From positions 1 through 10,429 of the forward strand of contig JBNLGI010000178.1 in assembly GCA_050305975.1 (NCBI GenBank): a DNA stretch of 10,429 nt, read 5' to 3'. This DNA comes from Thiodiazotropha sp050305975. GTDB lineage: Bacteria > Pseudomonadota > Gammaproteobacteria > Chromatiales > Chromatiaceae. The notes under the pieces are model-generated. The model had not been told where the DNA came from and ran no database searches. It saw nothing but the letters and a program-made list of their open reading frames with translations. Numbering within the stretch: the first letter of the stretch is position 1; each line of letters begins with the position of its first letter. Both the position numbers and the translations under genes were made by a program. Of the stretch, positions 1 to 9,007 are shown piece by piece.

Positions 1-1577
1 TGGTCCCGATAGGCCACCACATTGTTGGCCAGTGATTCCGAGAGGCCGGAGACCCGGCTCAGCAGCGGCGCCGAAGCGGTGTTGACATCGACGCCGACGG
101 CGTTGACGCAATCCTCCACCACCGCGTCGAGCTGGCGTGCCAGGCGCACCTGGGAGACGTCGTGCTGGTACTGGCCGACGCCGATCGACTTGGGCTCAAT
201 CTTCACCAGCTCCGCCAGCGGGTCCTGCAGGCGCCGGGCAATGGAGACGGCGCCGCGCAGGGAGACATCGAGTTCAGGAAACTCGGCGGCGGCGAAGGCG
301 GAGGCGGAGTAGACCGAAGCGCCGGCCTCACTCACCATCACCTTGCTCAAGCGCAGCTCCGGGTGGCGCTTGATCAGCTCGCCCGCCAGCTTGTCGGTCT
401 CCCGCGAGGCGGTGCCGTTGCCGATGCTGATCAGGTCGGCGTTGTGTTTCTGCGCCAGGATGGCCAGTTGGTGAATCGACGGATCCCACTGGTTCTTCGG
501 CGCATGGGGATAGATGGTGGCGGTATCGAGCAGCTTGCCGGTGGCGTCCACCACGGCGACTTTGACCCCGGTGCGCAGTCCCGGATCGAGACCGATGGTG
601 GCGCGGGGACCGGCCGGCGCGGCCAGCAGCAGGTCGTGAAGGTTGCGGGCGAAGACCCGGATCGCCTCCTCTTCGGCGGCCTCGCGCAGACGCGATTTCA
701 GATTGGTGTCGAGATGGGTCAGGATCTTGATACGCCAGGCCCAGCGCACCACCTCCTTGAGCCAGGGATCGGCGGGCCGTCCCTCATCGCGGACACCGGC
801 ATGGGCGGCGATCATGCGTTCCGCCACGCCCGCTTCGTTGTGTTTCAGCCCGGCATCCTCCGGCAGAGCCAGTTCCAGTTGCAGCACGCCCTCCTTGCTG
901 CCGCGAAACAGCGCCAGGGCGCGATGGGAGGGGATCTTGTCGAGGCGTTCGGCGAACTCGAAGTAGTCGCTGAACTTGGCCCCCTCCTGCTGCTTGCCGT
1001 CGACCACCCTGGAGACCAGGTTGCCGTTCTCCCACAGGTATTCGCGCAGAAGGCCCACCAGCTCCGCGTCCTCGGCGAATCGCTCCATCAGAATCTGCTT
1101 GGCGCCGTCGAGGGCGGCCGTGGTGTCCGCCACGCCTCTGTCCGCGTCGATGTAGGCGGCGGACTCCTGCTGCGGGTCGAGGGCGGGATTCTCCAGCAGG
1201 GCGAGGGCCAGGGGCTCCAGTCCCGCCTCGCGGGCGATCTGCGCCTTGGTGCGCCGCTTCGGCTTGTAGGGGAGGTAGAGATCCTCCAGCCGGGTCTTGC
1301 TCTCCGCCTCCAGCAGGGCGGTCTTCAGCTCGGGGGTCAGCTTGCCCTGCTCCTCGACCGATTTGATCACCGTCGCCCGCCGCTCCTCCAACTCACGCAG
1401 ATAGATCAGGCGCTCGTCGAGATGGCGCAGCTGGGTATCGTCGAGGCCGCCGGTGACCTCTTTGCGGTAACGGGCGACGAAGGGTACCGTGGCCCCTTCG
1501 TCGAGCAGGCCGATAGCGGCTTCCACCTGATTGACGCGGACCTGGAGTTCATCGGCGATGCGCTGGGCAATGGACAT
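1..1577 (-). CDS. tex: Tex, RNA-binding transcription accessory protein (partial, C-terminus missing)
   Basis: The minus strand reads from an ATG at 1577-1575 through 525 full codons to the left edge without a stop. The product begins MSIAQRIADELQVRVNQVEA, a typical Tex start. A YqgF/RNase H-like domain runs from about residue 325 to 465 and contains the Tex hallmark TIGLDPGLRTGVKVAVVD (T327 onward). Further on come the conserved VGVDVNTASAPLL and SGLSESLANNVVAYRD, which open the helix-hairpin-helix region. The family is about 770 residues long, so the rest of the HhH region and the C-terminal S1 RNA-binding domain lie outside the window. The start is supported by GGAAG at 1587-1583, five bases before the ATG. 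Tex is a widespread cytoplasmic nucleic-acid-binding protein that affects transcription; its exact role varies between species. It is divergent from the next gene and has no evident link to the sucrose cluster. Confidence 0.96.
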   Translation of the reverse strand, partial: MSIAQRIADELQVRVNQVEAAIGLLDEGATVPFVARYRKEVTGGLDDTQLRHLDERLIYLRELEERRATVIKSVEEQGKLTPELKTALLEAESKTRLEDLYLPYKPKRRTKAQIAREAGLEPLALALLENPALDPQQESAAYIDADRGVADTTAALDGAKQILMERFAEDAELVGLLREYLWENGNLVSRVVDGKQQEGAKFSDYFEFAERLDKIPSHRALALFRGSKEGVLQLELALPEDAGLKHNEAGVAERMIAAHAGVRDEGRPADPWLKEVVRWAWRIKILTHLDTNLKSRLREAAEEEAIRVFARNLHDLLLAAPAGPRATIGLDPGLRTGVKVAVVDATGKLLDTATIYPHAPKNQWDPSIHQLAILAQKHNADLISIGNGTASRETDKLAGELIKRHPELRLSKVMVSEAGASVYSASAFAAAEFPELDVSLRGAVSIARRLQDPLAELVKIEPKSIGVGQYQHDVSQVRLARQLDAVVEDCVNAVGVDVNTASAPLLSRVSGLSESLANNVVAYRD

Positions 1578-1582
1578 GGCTA

Positions 1583-1587
1583 CTTCC
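1583..1587 (-). promoter_or_regulatory. Ribosome binding site of tex
   Basis: GGAAG on the minus strand lies five bases upstream of the tex ATG. It supports that start over downstream alternatives. Confidence 0.6.
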
Positions 1588-1821
1588 GTTCGATGCTGAG
1601 AAGGCGGCGATGGTACCAGAGGGGCGGGGGGTGCGGAATCTTGACAGAGGGCGCCGTTTTCTGATCTCCAGGAGAGAAGACGACTGAATTTGACCGGGCG
1701 TTTCAAAGCGATGAGTCCCGATCGGTCGCTCGAGGCCGATGCGCTGCCGTTTCCTTGCATCAAGGCGGATTCCAGTCCCCGGGACGGCAGGTGCAATGTC
1801 CGCACGGGCGAGACGAAATGA

Positions 1822-1849
1822 CGGGTTGCAGGCGCTATGCCGCAACCCG
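1822..1849. repeat. Intergenic inverted repeat (hairpin)
   Basis: CGGGTTGC at 1822-1829 pairs perfectly with GCAACCCG at 1842-1849. A bulged A at 1830 is followed by three more pairs (1831-1833 with 1839-1841) and a five-base loop. No T-run follows on either strand, so a terminator is unlikely. It could be an operator-like site or part of a leader transcript; nothing in the sequence decides. Confidence 0.5.
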
Positions 1850-1962
1850 CCACTCCAGGCGGCGCCGGTGTTGACTCATTCCTCGGTTTTTGACGCAATA
1901 GAACCCATCTTCACCCAATCCATCGGGCACTCAGCTGTCCGCAGACCTTGATGCCGCAATCC

Positions 1963-2430
1963 ATGAAGAAATTATGGTTAATGATCGCATGCGCGATATT
2001 GGCTTTCGGCCAGACGGCCTGTTTCGATCGTGAGTCCAAGGAGCAGTCGGTCCACCCATACGATGAGCTGGCGGATGCCGAGCAGGATATCGCGACCGCA
2101 CTGGCTGGTCTCGAGGATCGGCAGAGGCTGCTGCTGGTGTTCGGCGCCAACTGGTGCCCCGACTGCCGGCGGGTCGATGCCTCAATGGTGCAGCCGGAGA
2201 TTTCGGGCTACCTGGAGCGCTATTTCGCCATAGTGAAGGTGGATGTGGGTAATTTCGATCAAAATCTCGACATCACGAAACGCTATGGATCACCGACGCA
2301 GAAGGGTATTCCCGCCATGGTGATCGTCGATCGGCATAACCGGGCCACCCGGATTGTGCTGGGCAGGGAACTGGCGACCGAGCACAGAAAGGGCCGAGAG
2401 GCGTTCTACCGCTGGATTCAATCGTTGTGA
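1963..2430 (+). CDS. Exported thioredoxin-fold protein, probable lipoprotein, CPDC active site
   Basis: A 155-residue protein with an N-terminal signal: MKK, a hydrophobic stretch (LWLMIACAILAF), then GQTAC with Cys20 as a possible lipidation site. The -3 residue is Gln, which is unusual for a lipobox, so a plain signal peptide or anchor is an alternative. The mature part has a thioredoxin fold: LLLVFGANWCPDCRR puts the CxxC pair at C65 and C68, and GIPAMVIVD supplies the cis-proline at P117. It therefore probably acts in thiol-disulfide exchange in the periplasm or on the outer side of a membrane. The target is unknown. No clear Shine-Dalgarno sequence separates ATG 1963 from ATG 1951 or TTG 1948, and 1963 was chosen because it gives a standard-length signal peptide. 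It is on the same strand as the sucrose genes but separated from them by 474 bases, so co-regulation is not indicated. Confidence 0.85.
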   Translation: MKKLWLMIACAILAFGQTACFDRESKEQSVHPYDELADAEQDIATALAGLEDRQRLLLVFGANWCPDCRRVDASMVQPEISGYLERYFAIVKVDVGNFDQNLDITKRYGSPTQKGIPAMVIVDRHNRATRIVLGRELATEHRKGREAFYRWIQSL

Positions 2431-2594
2431 CCGGGAGTACTGAAACGGCCGAGGTCTTAGCCAACAGGCTGTCGTTTTAATAGCGCTTGATGTGTGCGGC
2501 AATTCGAGTGGGTTCTCGTGCTTCGGGGCGTGTAATGCCGACTCCAAAGTGCGATGTTTCTACGCCACCGATCGAGGCGATACGCTTGACGCTG

Positions 2595-2619
2595 CGGAAC
2601 CTTGTTCGGCGAGGTTCCG
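2595..2619 (+). repeat. Stem-loop in the sps upstream region
   Basis: CGGAACCT at 2595-2602 is matched exactly by AGGTTCCG at 2612-2619. A T-G wobble and a G-C pair extend the stem to ten pairs around a five-base TTCGG loop (2605-2609). It lacks a following T-run, so it is a poor intrinsic terminator for the thioredoxin-like gene, although a Rho-independent end of low efficiency cannot be excluded. It might equally be an operator or an RNA element. Confidence 0.5.
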
Positions 2620-2680
2620 ACAGTTTGGCATCGATCATCGTCGGGATGACATCAATTCTCCGCGAATCGTGGGGTTTATG

Positions 2681-2710
2681 CCTACAACTCTACTCCCAGT
2701 TTGTTAACAT
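2681..2710 (+). promoter_or_regulatory. Candidate sigma70 extended -10 promoter for the sucrose operon
   Basis: TGTTAACAT at 2702-2710 reads as an extended -10 (TG, one base, then TAACAT, four of six matches to TATAAT). CCTACA at 2681-2686, 18 bases upstream, is a weak -35 with three matches. This is the best promoter-like sequence in the leader, but it is a pattern match only. Confidence 0.3.
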
Positions 2711-2904
2711 GTAAGGGAGATAGCCGGCTGGGAATTTCCGCCGGTTGCATCATTGCGCTTGATTTCATCGACAAAATCGATCGGACATCGTTTTCCCGGC
2801 GGTGACCGATCTGATCAGTTCACAGTCGCTCCGCATTGGGCGAGACAGCAGCAAGGCCAAGCAGCGCCACAACGACTACACGGATCGAACACTGGGTAGC
2901 CATC

Positions 2905-5037
2905 ATGTACATCTGTTTAATCAGCATTCACGGCCTTATAAGAGGGCATGACCTGGAGTTGGGGCGGGACCCCGACACCGGGGGACAGACCAAATACGTG
3001 GTCGATCTGGCGCGTGCGCTGGCGGAACGCGAGGATATCTCCCGCGTCGATCTCGTCACCCGCCGGGTTGTCGATCCCAATGTCAGCGACGACTACGCGC
3101 AACAGATCGAGGCCTTGTCCGCGAAGGCGCGGATCGTGCGCATCGATGCCGGCCCGGAAGGCTATCTCCCCAAGGAGGCCCTGTGGGACCACCTGGACAG
3201 TTTCACCGACAATCTGCTCGACTGGTTCAACGAACAGCCCAGCACGCCGGATATCATCCACAGCCACTACGCCGATGCCGGCTACGTCGGCGTTCGCATG
3301 ACCCACCTGCTGGGTTTGCCCCTGGTACATACCGGTCACTCCTTGGGCCGGGACAAGTTGAAGCGCCTGATCGCCAAGGGTTTCTCGCGGGAGGAGATCA
3401 ATGCCCGCTACAACATCGACCGCCGTATCGAGGCGGAAGAGGAGACGCTGGCGAATGCCGACCTGGTGATCACCAGCACCCATAACGAGATCGAGGAGCA
3501 GTACGGTCTCTACAACTATTACGGACCCGAGCGCATGGCGGTGATCCCTCCGGGTACCGACCTGACCCAGTTTTACCCGCCCTCCGCCGAACAGGAGGCC
3601 TATCACTTCGAAAAGTCGCTGGAGCGCTTTCTCAACAATCCGGCCAAACCGATAATCCTCGCCCTGTCCCGGGCCGACGAACGCAAGAACATACCGACAC
3701 TGCTGGAGGCGTACGGCGAATCGAGCCAGCTGCAAAAAGCGGCCAATCTGGTGATCATCGCCGGCAACCGGGACGATATCCGGGAGATGGACAGTGGTCC
3801 GCAGACGGTGTTGACCGATCTGTTGCTGCTGGTCGATCTCTACGACCTCTACGGTCACGTGGCCATCCCCAAGCGCCACCTGGCCGACGAGGTGCCCGTG
3901 ATCTATCGTATCGCGGCGCAATCCAAGGGGGTCTTTATCAATCCCGCGCTGACGGAGCCGTTCGGCTTGACCCTGTTGGAGGCGGCCGCCAGCGGTCTGC
4001 CGCTGGTGGCGACCGAAAACGGCGGTCCGGTGGACATCATCGGAAACTGCAACAACGGTCTGCTGGTCGATCCTCTGGACAAGGAGGCGATCGGACGCGG
4101 CCTGCTGACGATCCTGCACGACAGTGACAAATGGCAGACCTTCTCCCTCAACGGCCTCGTCGGCGTGCGCAAGCACTACTCCTGGCCGGCGCATGCCGCC
4201 AAATATCTCGACGCGGTCGCTCCGTTGCCGGCCAAGCACGAAAAGACCCCGACCACACCACCGAAACACGTCAAGCACCGCTACCGGGACCGCGCCATAT
4301 TCACCGACCTGGATCAGAATCTGCTGGGCAATCCGGCGGGACTGCAACAGTTCATCGAGGTGGTGCGCAAGAATCGCAAGTGCGCCACTTTCGGTATCGC
4401 CACCGGCCGCCGGCTCGACGCCGCCCTGTCCCTGCTGAAGAAATACGCCATTCCCATGCCGGATGTGCTGATCAGCAGTCTCGGCACCAAGATTCACTAT
4501 TCGCAGGAGCTGACTGAGGACGATTTCTGGACCGAGCATATCGATCACCTGTGGCAGCCTAAGCGAATCAGGAAGCTGATGTCGGAGCTGTCCGGCATCA
4601 AGCCGCAGGTCAAGGTCGAGCAGAGCTTCTTCAAGATCTCCTACCATTACGATCCGAACAAGGCACTGTCCGTGGAGGAGATCTACGAACTGCTGCACAA
4701 GCACGAACTGACCTGCAATGTGGTCCACTCTTTCGGCCAGTATCTCGATATCGTGCCTTCGCGGGCTTCCAAGGGGCAGGCCTTGCGCTATGTTGCGCAT
4801 CGCTGGGAAATCCCCCTCGACCACATTCTGGTGGCGGGCGGTTCCGGCGCCGACGAGGACATGATGCGGGGCAACACCCTGGCGGTGGTGGTGGCCAACC
4901 GCCACCACGAGGAGCTCTCCCACATGCTCGATCACGAACGGATCTATTTCGCCAGCCAGGCCCATGCGCTGGGTATCCTGGAAGCCATAGACCATTACGA
5001 CTTCTTCAGCAGCTGTGAAGTACCGGTGAACTCATGA
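2905..5037 (+). CDS. sps: Sucrose-phosphate synthase with C-terminal HAD (SPP-like) domain
   Basis: A 710-residue two-domain enzyme. The first 440 residues are a GT4 glycosyltransferase making sucrose-6-phosphate from a nucleotide-glucose and fructose-6-phosphate. Visible features are LISIHGLIRGHDLELGRD followed by the GGQ loop (26-28), HTGHSLGR (H145), SRADERKN (R256 and K261) and the E-x7-E nucleotide-sugar motif (E351, E359). A Pro/Lys/Thr-rich linker (about 440-460) leads to a HAD domain (about 463-700). There motif I is DLDQN (D468, D470; the usual Thr is Asn), motif II is ATGR (T500) and motif III Lys is K623. Motif IV reads GGSGAD in place of GDSGND, so one acidic residue is lost. The domain is probably structural or regulatory, as described for SPP-like domains in other synthases. 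ATG 2905 is preferred over TTG 2836 because MYICLISIHGL is the family start; GGGTAG at 2894-2899 is a weak ribosome site. Its end overlaps spp by four bases. Confidence 0.95.
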   Translation: MYICLISIHGLIRGHDLELGRDPDTGGQTKYVVDLARALAEREDISRVDLVTRRVVDPNVSDDYAQQIEALSAKARIVRIDAGPEGYLPKEALWDHLDSFTDNLLDWFNEQPSTPDIIHSHYADAGYVGVRMTHLLGLPLVHTGHSLGRDKLKRLIAKGFSREEINARYNIDRRIEAEEETLANADLVITSTHNEIEEQYGLYNYYGPERMAVIPPGTDLTQFYPPSAEQEAYHFEKSLERFLNNPAKPIILALSRADERKNIPTLLEAYGESSQLQKAANLVIIAGNRDDIREMDSGPQTVLTDLLLLVDLYDLYGHVAIPKRHLADEVPVIYRIAAQSKGVFINPALTEPFGLTLLEAAASGLPLVATENGGPVDIIGNCNNGLLVDPLDKEAIGRGLLTILHDSDKWQTFSLNGLVGVRKHYSWPAHAAKYLDAVAPLPAKHEKTPTTPPKHVKHRYRDRAIFTDLDQNLLGNPAGLQQFIEVVRKNRKCATFGIATGRRLDAALSLLKKYAIPMPDVLISSLGTKIHYSQELTEDDFWTEHIDHLWQPKRIRKLMSELSGIKPQVKVEQSFFKISYHYDPNKALSVEEIYELLHKHELTCNVVHSFGQYLDIVPSRASKGQALRYVAHRWEIPLDHILVAGGSGADEDMMRGNTLAVVVANRHHEELSHMLDHERIYFASQAHALGILEAIDHYDFFSSCEVPVNS

Positions 5038-5885
5038 GCGAACAGATGCTGCTCTGTACCGACCTGGACCGAACCCTGATACCCAATGGCCCACAGCCTG
5101 AATCCCCGCAAGCGAGAAACTATTTTCGCCGCCTCTGCGAGTCTCCGAAACTGACCCTGGCCTACGTCAGCGGACGCCACCGTTCGCTGGTGCAAAATGC
5201 GATTGCCAACTACATGCTGCCACTACCTGACTATGTGGTGGGCGATGTGGGAACCACCATCTACCAGGTCGAAAGCGCGCAGGAGTGGCGTCATCTCAGC
5301 GACTGGGAGGAGAAGATCGGCAACGACTGGGCGGGGCGCAGCCATGCCGAACTGGTACGGCTTTTCTCCGATCTCGCGCAATTGCGTCTGCAGGAGAACA
5401 GCAAACAGAACCGCTATAAACTCAGTTACTACGTCCCCCTGCAAGCTGACCGCAGAGGTCTCGACCTCACCATGAAAGAGCGTCTGCAGAACTACGGCGT
5501 CAATGCCACGCTGGTGTGGAGCGTCGACGAACCGGCCGGTGTCGGCCTGCTCGATGTGCTGCCCGCCGGCGCCACCAAGCTTCATGCGGTGGAGTTTCTT
5601 ATGCAGTTCCTGGGATTTGAGTTGGAGAATACGGTCTTCTCCGGCGACAGTGGCAACGACCTGCCCGTGCTGGTGAGTCCGATTTCCGCAGTACTGGTGA
5701 ACAACGCGCCGCCGGATGTGCGGCAGGAGGCGATCGAGCTCGCGAGGGCTCAGGGCAACAGCCAGTCCCTCTACGTGGCCGAGGGCGGCTATCTCGATAT
5801 GAACGGAAACTACAGCGCAGGCATTCTGGAGGGACTTGCCCATTACCATCCTGAATGGATGCAATGCGTACTGACTCATAATTGA
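5034..5885 (+). CDS. spp: Sucrose-phosphate phosphatase (HAD superfamily, Cof/IIB type)
   Basis: A 283-residue cytoplasmic phosphatase that hydrolyses sucrose-6-phosphate to sucrose, making the synthase step effectively irreversible. All four HAD motifs are intact: DLDRTL (nucleophile D10, acid/base D12, T14), VSGR (S46), Lys in AGATKLHA (K182) and GDSGND (D205, D209). GDVGTTIY near residue 70 and the cap segment are typical of SPP. The length matches bacterial stand-alone SPPs. The ATG overlaps the sps stop as ATGA, and GGTGA at 5025-5029 lies inside the end of sps as its ribosome site, so translational coupling is likely. Because the HAD domain of the upstream Sps has lost a motif IV Asp, this gene probably supplies the cluster's phosphatase activity. 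Confidence 0.94.
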   Translation: MSEQMLLCTDLDRTLIPNGPQPESPQARNYFRRLCESPKLTLAYVSGRHRSLVQNAIANYMLPLPDYVVGDVGTTIYQVESAQEWRHLSDWEEKIGNDWAGRSHAELVRLFSDLAQLRLQENSKQNRYKLSYYVPLQADRRGLDLTMKERLQNYGVNATLVWSVDEPAGVGLLDVLPAGATKLHAVEFLMQFLGFELENTVFSGDSGNDLPVLVSPISAVLVNNAPPDVRQEAIELARAQGNSQSLYVAEGGYLDMNGNYSAGILEGLAHYHPEWMQCVLTHN

Positions 5886-5890
5886 TCGTC

Positions 5891-5894
5891 GGAG
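5891..5894 (+). promoter_or_regulatory. Ribosome binding site of the fructokinase gene
   Basis: GGAG lies seven bases before ATG 5902, in the 16-base gap after spp. It fixes the start of the kinase gene. Confidence 0.6.
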
Positions 5895-5901
5895 TGGCAC
5901 C

Positions 5902-6780
5902 ATGGATCGTATAACCGTATTCGGCGAAGTCCTGTTCGACTGTTTTCCCGGGGGAGAGAAGATTCTCGGGGGAGCCCCTTTCAACGTGGCCTGGAATCTC
6001 TGCGCCTTCGGCCAACAGCCCTGGTTCGTCAGTCGCGTGGGTGAGGATGAGGAGGGAGAGGCCATCCGCCAGGCCATGGCGACCTGGAAGATGGCGACCG
6101 GTGGTGTGCAATCCGATCCGCAGCACCCCACCGGAGAGGTTCTGATCACGCTCGATGAGGGCGAACCCAGCTATGACATCGTTGGCGGGGTGGCCTATGA
6201 TTTCATCGAGGCCGAAGCGCTGGATCCGCAACCCTGCCGCATGCTCTATCACGGCAGTCTTGGACTGCGCAACGAGGTTTCTCGCAGCGCCTTGGAGCAG
6301 ATCAGGAAGAGGCAGAATCCGCTGGTCTTCATGGATGTCAATCTGCGCGATCCCTGGTGGCGGCGCGAGCAGGTGCTCGAGTGGGTGGGGCAGGCCGATT
6401 GGGTCAAACTGAACGATGAGGAGCTCGCACTGTTGCAGGGCAGCGAAGGCGACCTGACAGGACGCGCCGATGCCTTCCTGCGTCACCATCGGCTCGAAGG
6501 CCTGGTGGTGACGCGAGGCGCCGAAGGCGCCACTCTGTTGACGCGGGACGAGCCCGCCTTCGAGGTGGCGCCGGTTGCAGCACTGCGGGTGGTCGATACG
6601 GTGGGTGCCGGTGATGCCCTCGCATCGGTGCTGTTGCTGGGCCTCAATCGGGGATGGCCGATGCGCCAGACCCTGGAACGCGCCCAGCATTTCGCCTCGG
6701 CAGTGGTGGGGCAGCGTGGCGCCACCGTGGATGATGCAGAATTTTACCGCCCATTTATCGAGGCCTGGGATATCGCCTAA
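5902..6780 (+). CDS. fruK: PfkB-family carbohydrate kinase, probable fructokinase
   Basis: A 292-residue ribokinase/PfkB-family kinase. The N-terminal ITVFGEVLFDCFPGGEKILG and GGAPFNVAWNL (from G23) form the sugar-binding signature. VDTVGAGD near the C-terminus (residues 231-238) is PfkB signature 2, with the anion-hole glycines and catalytic base D238. DVNLRDPWW (145-153) and VKLNDEE (168-174) are also typical of fructokinases. The expected reaction is fructose plus ATP to fructose-6-phosphate. In this context the fructose comes from amylosucrase and the product is the acceptor for sucrose-phosphate synthase. A kinase called fruK sits in this same place in the methanotroph sucrose cluster, and the symbol follows that usage. 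It is not the E. coli 1-phosphofructokinase FruK. The substrate is inferred from context; other sugar kinases share the fold. Confidence 0.9.
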   Translation: MDRITVFGEVLFDCFPGGEKILGGAPFNVAWNLCAFGQQPWFVSRVGEDEEGEAIRQAMATWKMATGGVQSDPQHPTGEVLITLDEGEPSYDIVGGVAYDFIEAEALDPQPCRMLYHGSLGLRNEVSRSALEQIRKRQNPLVFMDVNLRDPWWRREQVLEWVGQADWVKLNDEELALLQGSEGDLTGRADAFLRHHRLEGLVVTRGAEGATLLTRDEPAFEVAPVAALRVVDTVGAGDALASVLLLGLNRGWPMRQTLERAQHFASAVVGQRGATVDDAEFYRPFIEAWDIA

Positions 6781-6820
6781 TCGATAGCGGCGACCGGCCT
6801 ATGCAAACGAGTCAGTCACG

Positions 6821-8776
<1,956 letters not shown>

Positions 8777-8779
8777 TCG

Positions 8780-8805
8780 ACGCCGGCGGCATGCGCAACC
8801 GGCGT
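8780..8805 (+). terminator. Possible transcription terminator of the sucrose operon
   Basis: ACGCCGG at 8780-8786 pairs with CCGGCGT at 8799-8805, starting four bases after the amylosucrase stop. The 12-base loop is long and only a broken T-rich stretch follows (TTT at 8811-8813), so termination would be weak. The right arm overlaps the first CGTGA repeat, so the structure may be coincidental. Confidence 0.35.
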
Positions 8806-8829
8806 GAAACTTTCGTGATATTTGCGTGA
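8803..8829 (+). promoter_or_regulatory. Triple 11-bp direct repeat, candidate OmpR/PhoB-type regulator box
   Basis: CGTGA occurs at 8803-8807, 8814-8818 and 8825-8829, exactly 11 bases apart. The six-base spacers AAACTT and TATTTG are AT-rich. OmpR/PhoB-family regulators typically bind tandem sites of one helical turn (10-11 bp), and a gene of that family begins at 9008. Autoregulation of the two-component operon is the simplest reading. A possible extended -10 (TGCGATACG, 8834-8842) follows, which would place the box over the -35 region as expected for an activator. The roughly 160-base distance to the start codon is long, and no binding data support this. Confidence 0.45.
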
Positions 8830-9007
8830 CGGCTGCGATACGCCTGTCTGCTGAGATTGTCATCGAGCCAGTCGAAGCGGTGGGGCATCTGAACGGTCGC
8901 CACATCTGTTCGAGTGATGGCGTAAGTGGTAGCAAGCTGCGACTGCCATGCTGCGGGGGATCAGCTATGCTCAGCGAAGAGTCGAAGTGCTAAAGGCGAA
9001 ATCAACG

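Larger units (their letters stand above)
1578..1962. other. Divergent intergenic region between tex and the thioredoxin-like gene
   Basis: About 385 bases without a credible gene. It must hold the outward promoters for tex (left) and the thioredoxin-like gene (right). Neither has a clear sigma70 consensus: TTGACT at 1871-1876 is a possible -35 for the right gene, but the matching -10 (around 1895-1900) is poor. TTGACA at 1641-1646 also lacks a fitting -10. The main visible structure is the hairpin at 1822-1849. Short open frames here have no family resemblance that I recognise. Confidence 0.6.
2431..2904 (+). other. Long non-coding leader region upstream of sps
   Basis: 474 bases with no convincing gene. 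It contains a stem-loop at 2595-2619, a possible extended -10 promoter ending at 2710, a weaker -10-like TTTAAT at 2476-2481 with no good -35, and a small inverted repeat (CCGGC 2724-2728 with GCCGG 2740-2744). If transcription starts near 2717, the sps 5' untranslated region would be about 190 bases, enough to carry RNA-level control. No riboswitch class that I know is recognisable. Confidence 0.55.
8777..9007 (+). other. Intergenic region between amylosucrase and the response regulator
   Basis: 231 bases holding a hairpin just after the amylosucrase stop, three CGTGA repeats at 11-base spacing, and a possible extended -10 downstream of them. An in-frame ATG at 8948 would extend the regulator by 20 residues of non-family sequence and was not used. 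Confidence 0.5.

Noticed and set aside
162..1664. 500-codon plus-strand open frame over the first gene
   Set aside because: The minus strand in this region encodes unmistakable Tex motifs; the plus-strand product is low-complexity shadow sequence.
2465..2481. AGCC-AACA-GGCT with following TTTT as a terminator of the thioredoxin-like gene
   Set aside because: The stem is only four pairs and the T-run is separated from it by several bases, too weak to support.
2490..2714. Short plus-strand open frames in the sps leader
   Set aside because: No ribosome site, no recognisable family, and they overlap the stem-loop. They are compatible with chance in GC-rich DNA.
2917..4995. Very long open frame on the minus strand opposite sps (692 codons)
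   Set aside because: It is a shadow of the GC-rich sps frame. The plus strand has a complete family match with catalytic motifs, while the antisense product has no recognisable domain.
8948..9007. Upstream ATG extending the response regulator by 20 residues
   Set aside because: The added residues do not belong to the receiver domain, whereas MPRKVLIVEDE at 9008 is the normal family start.
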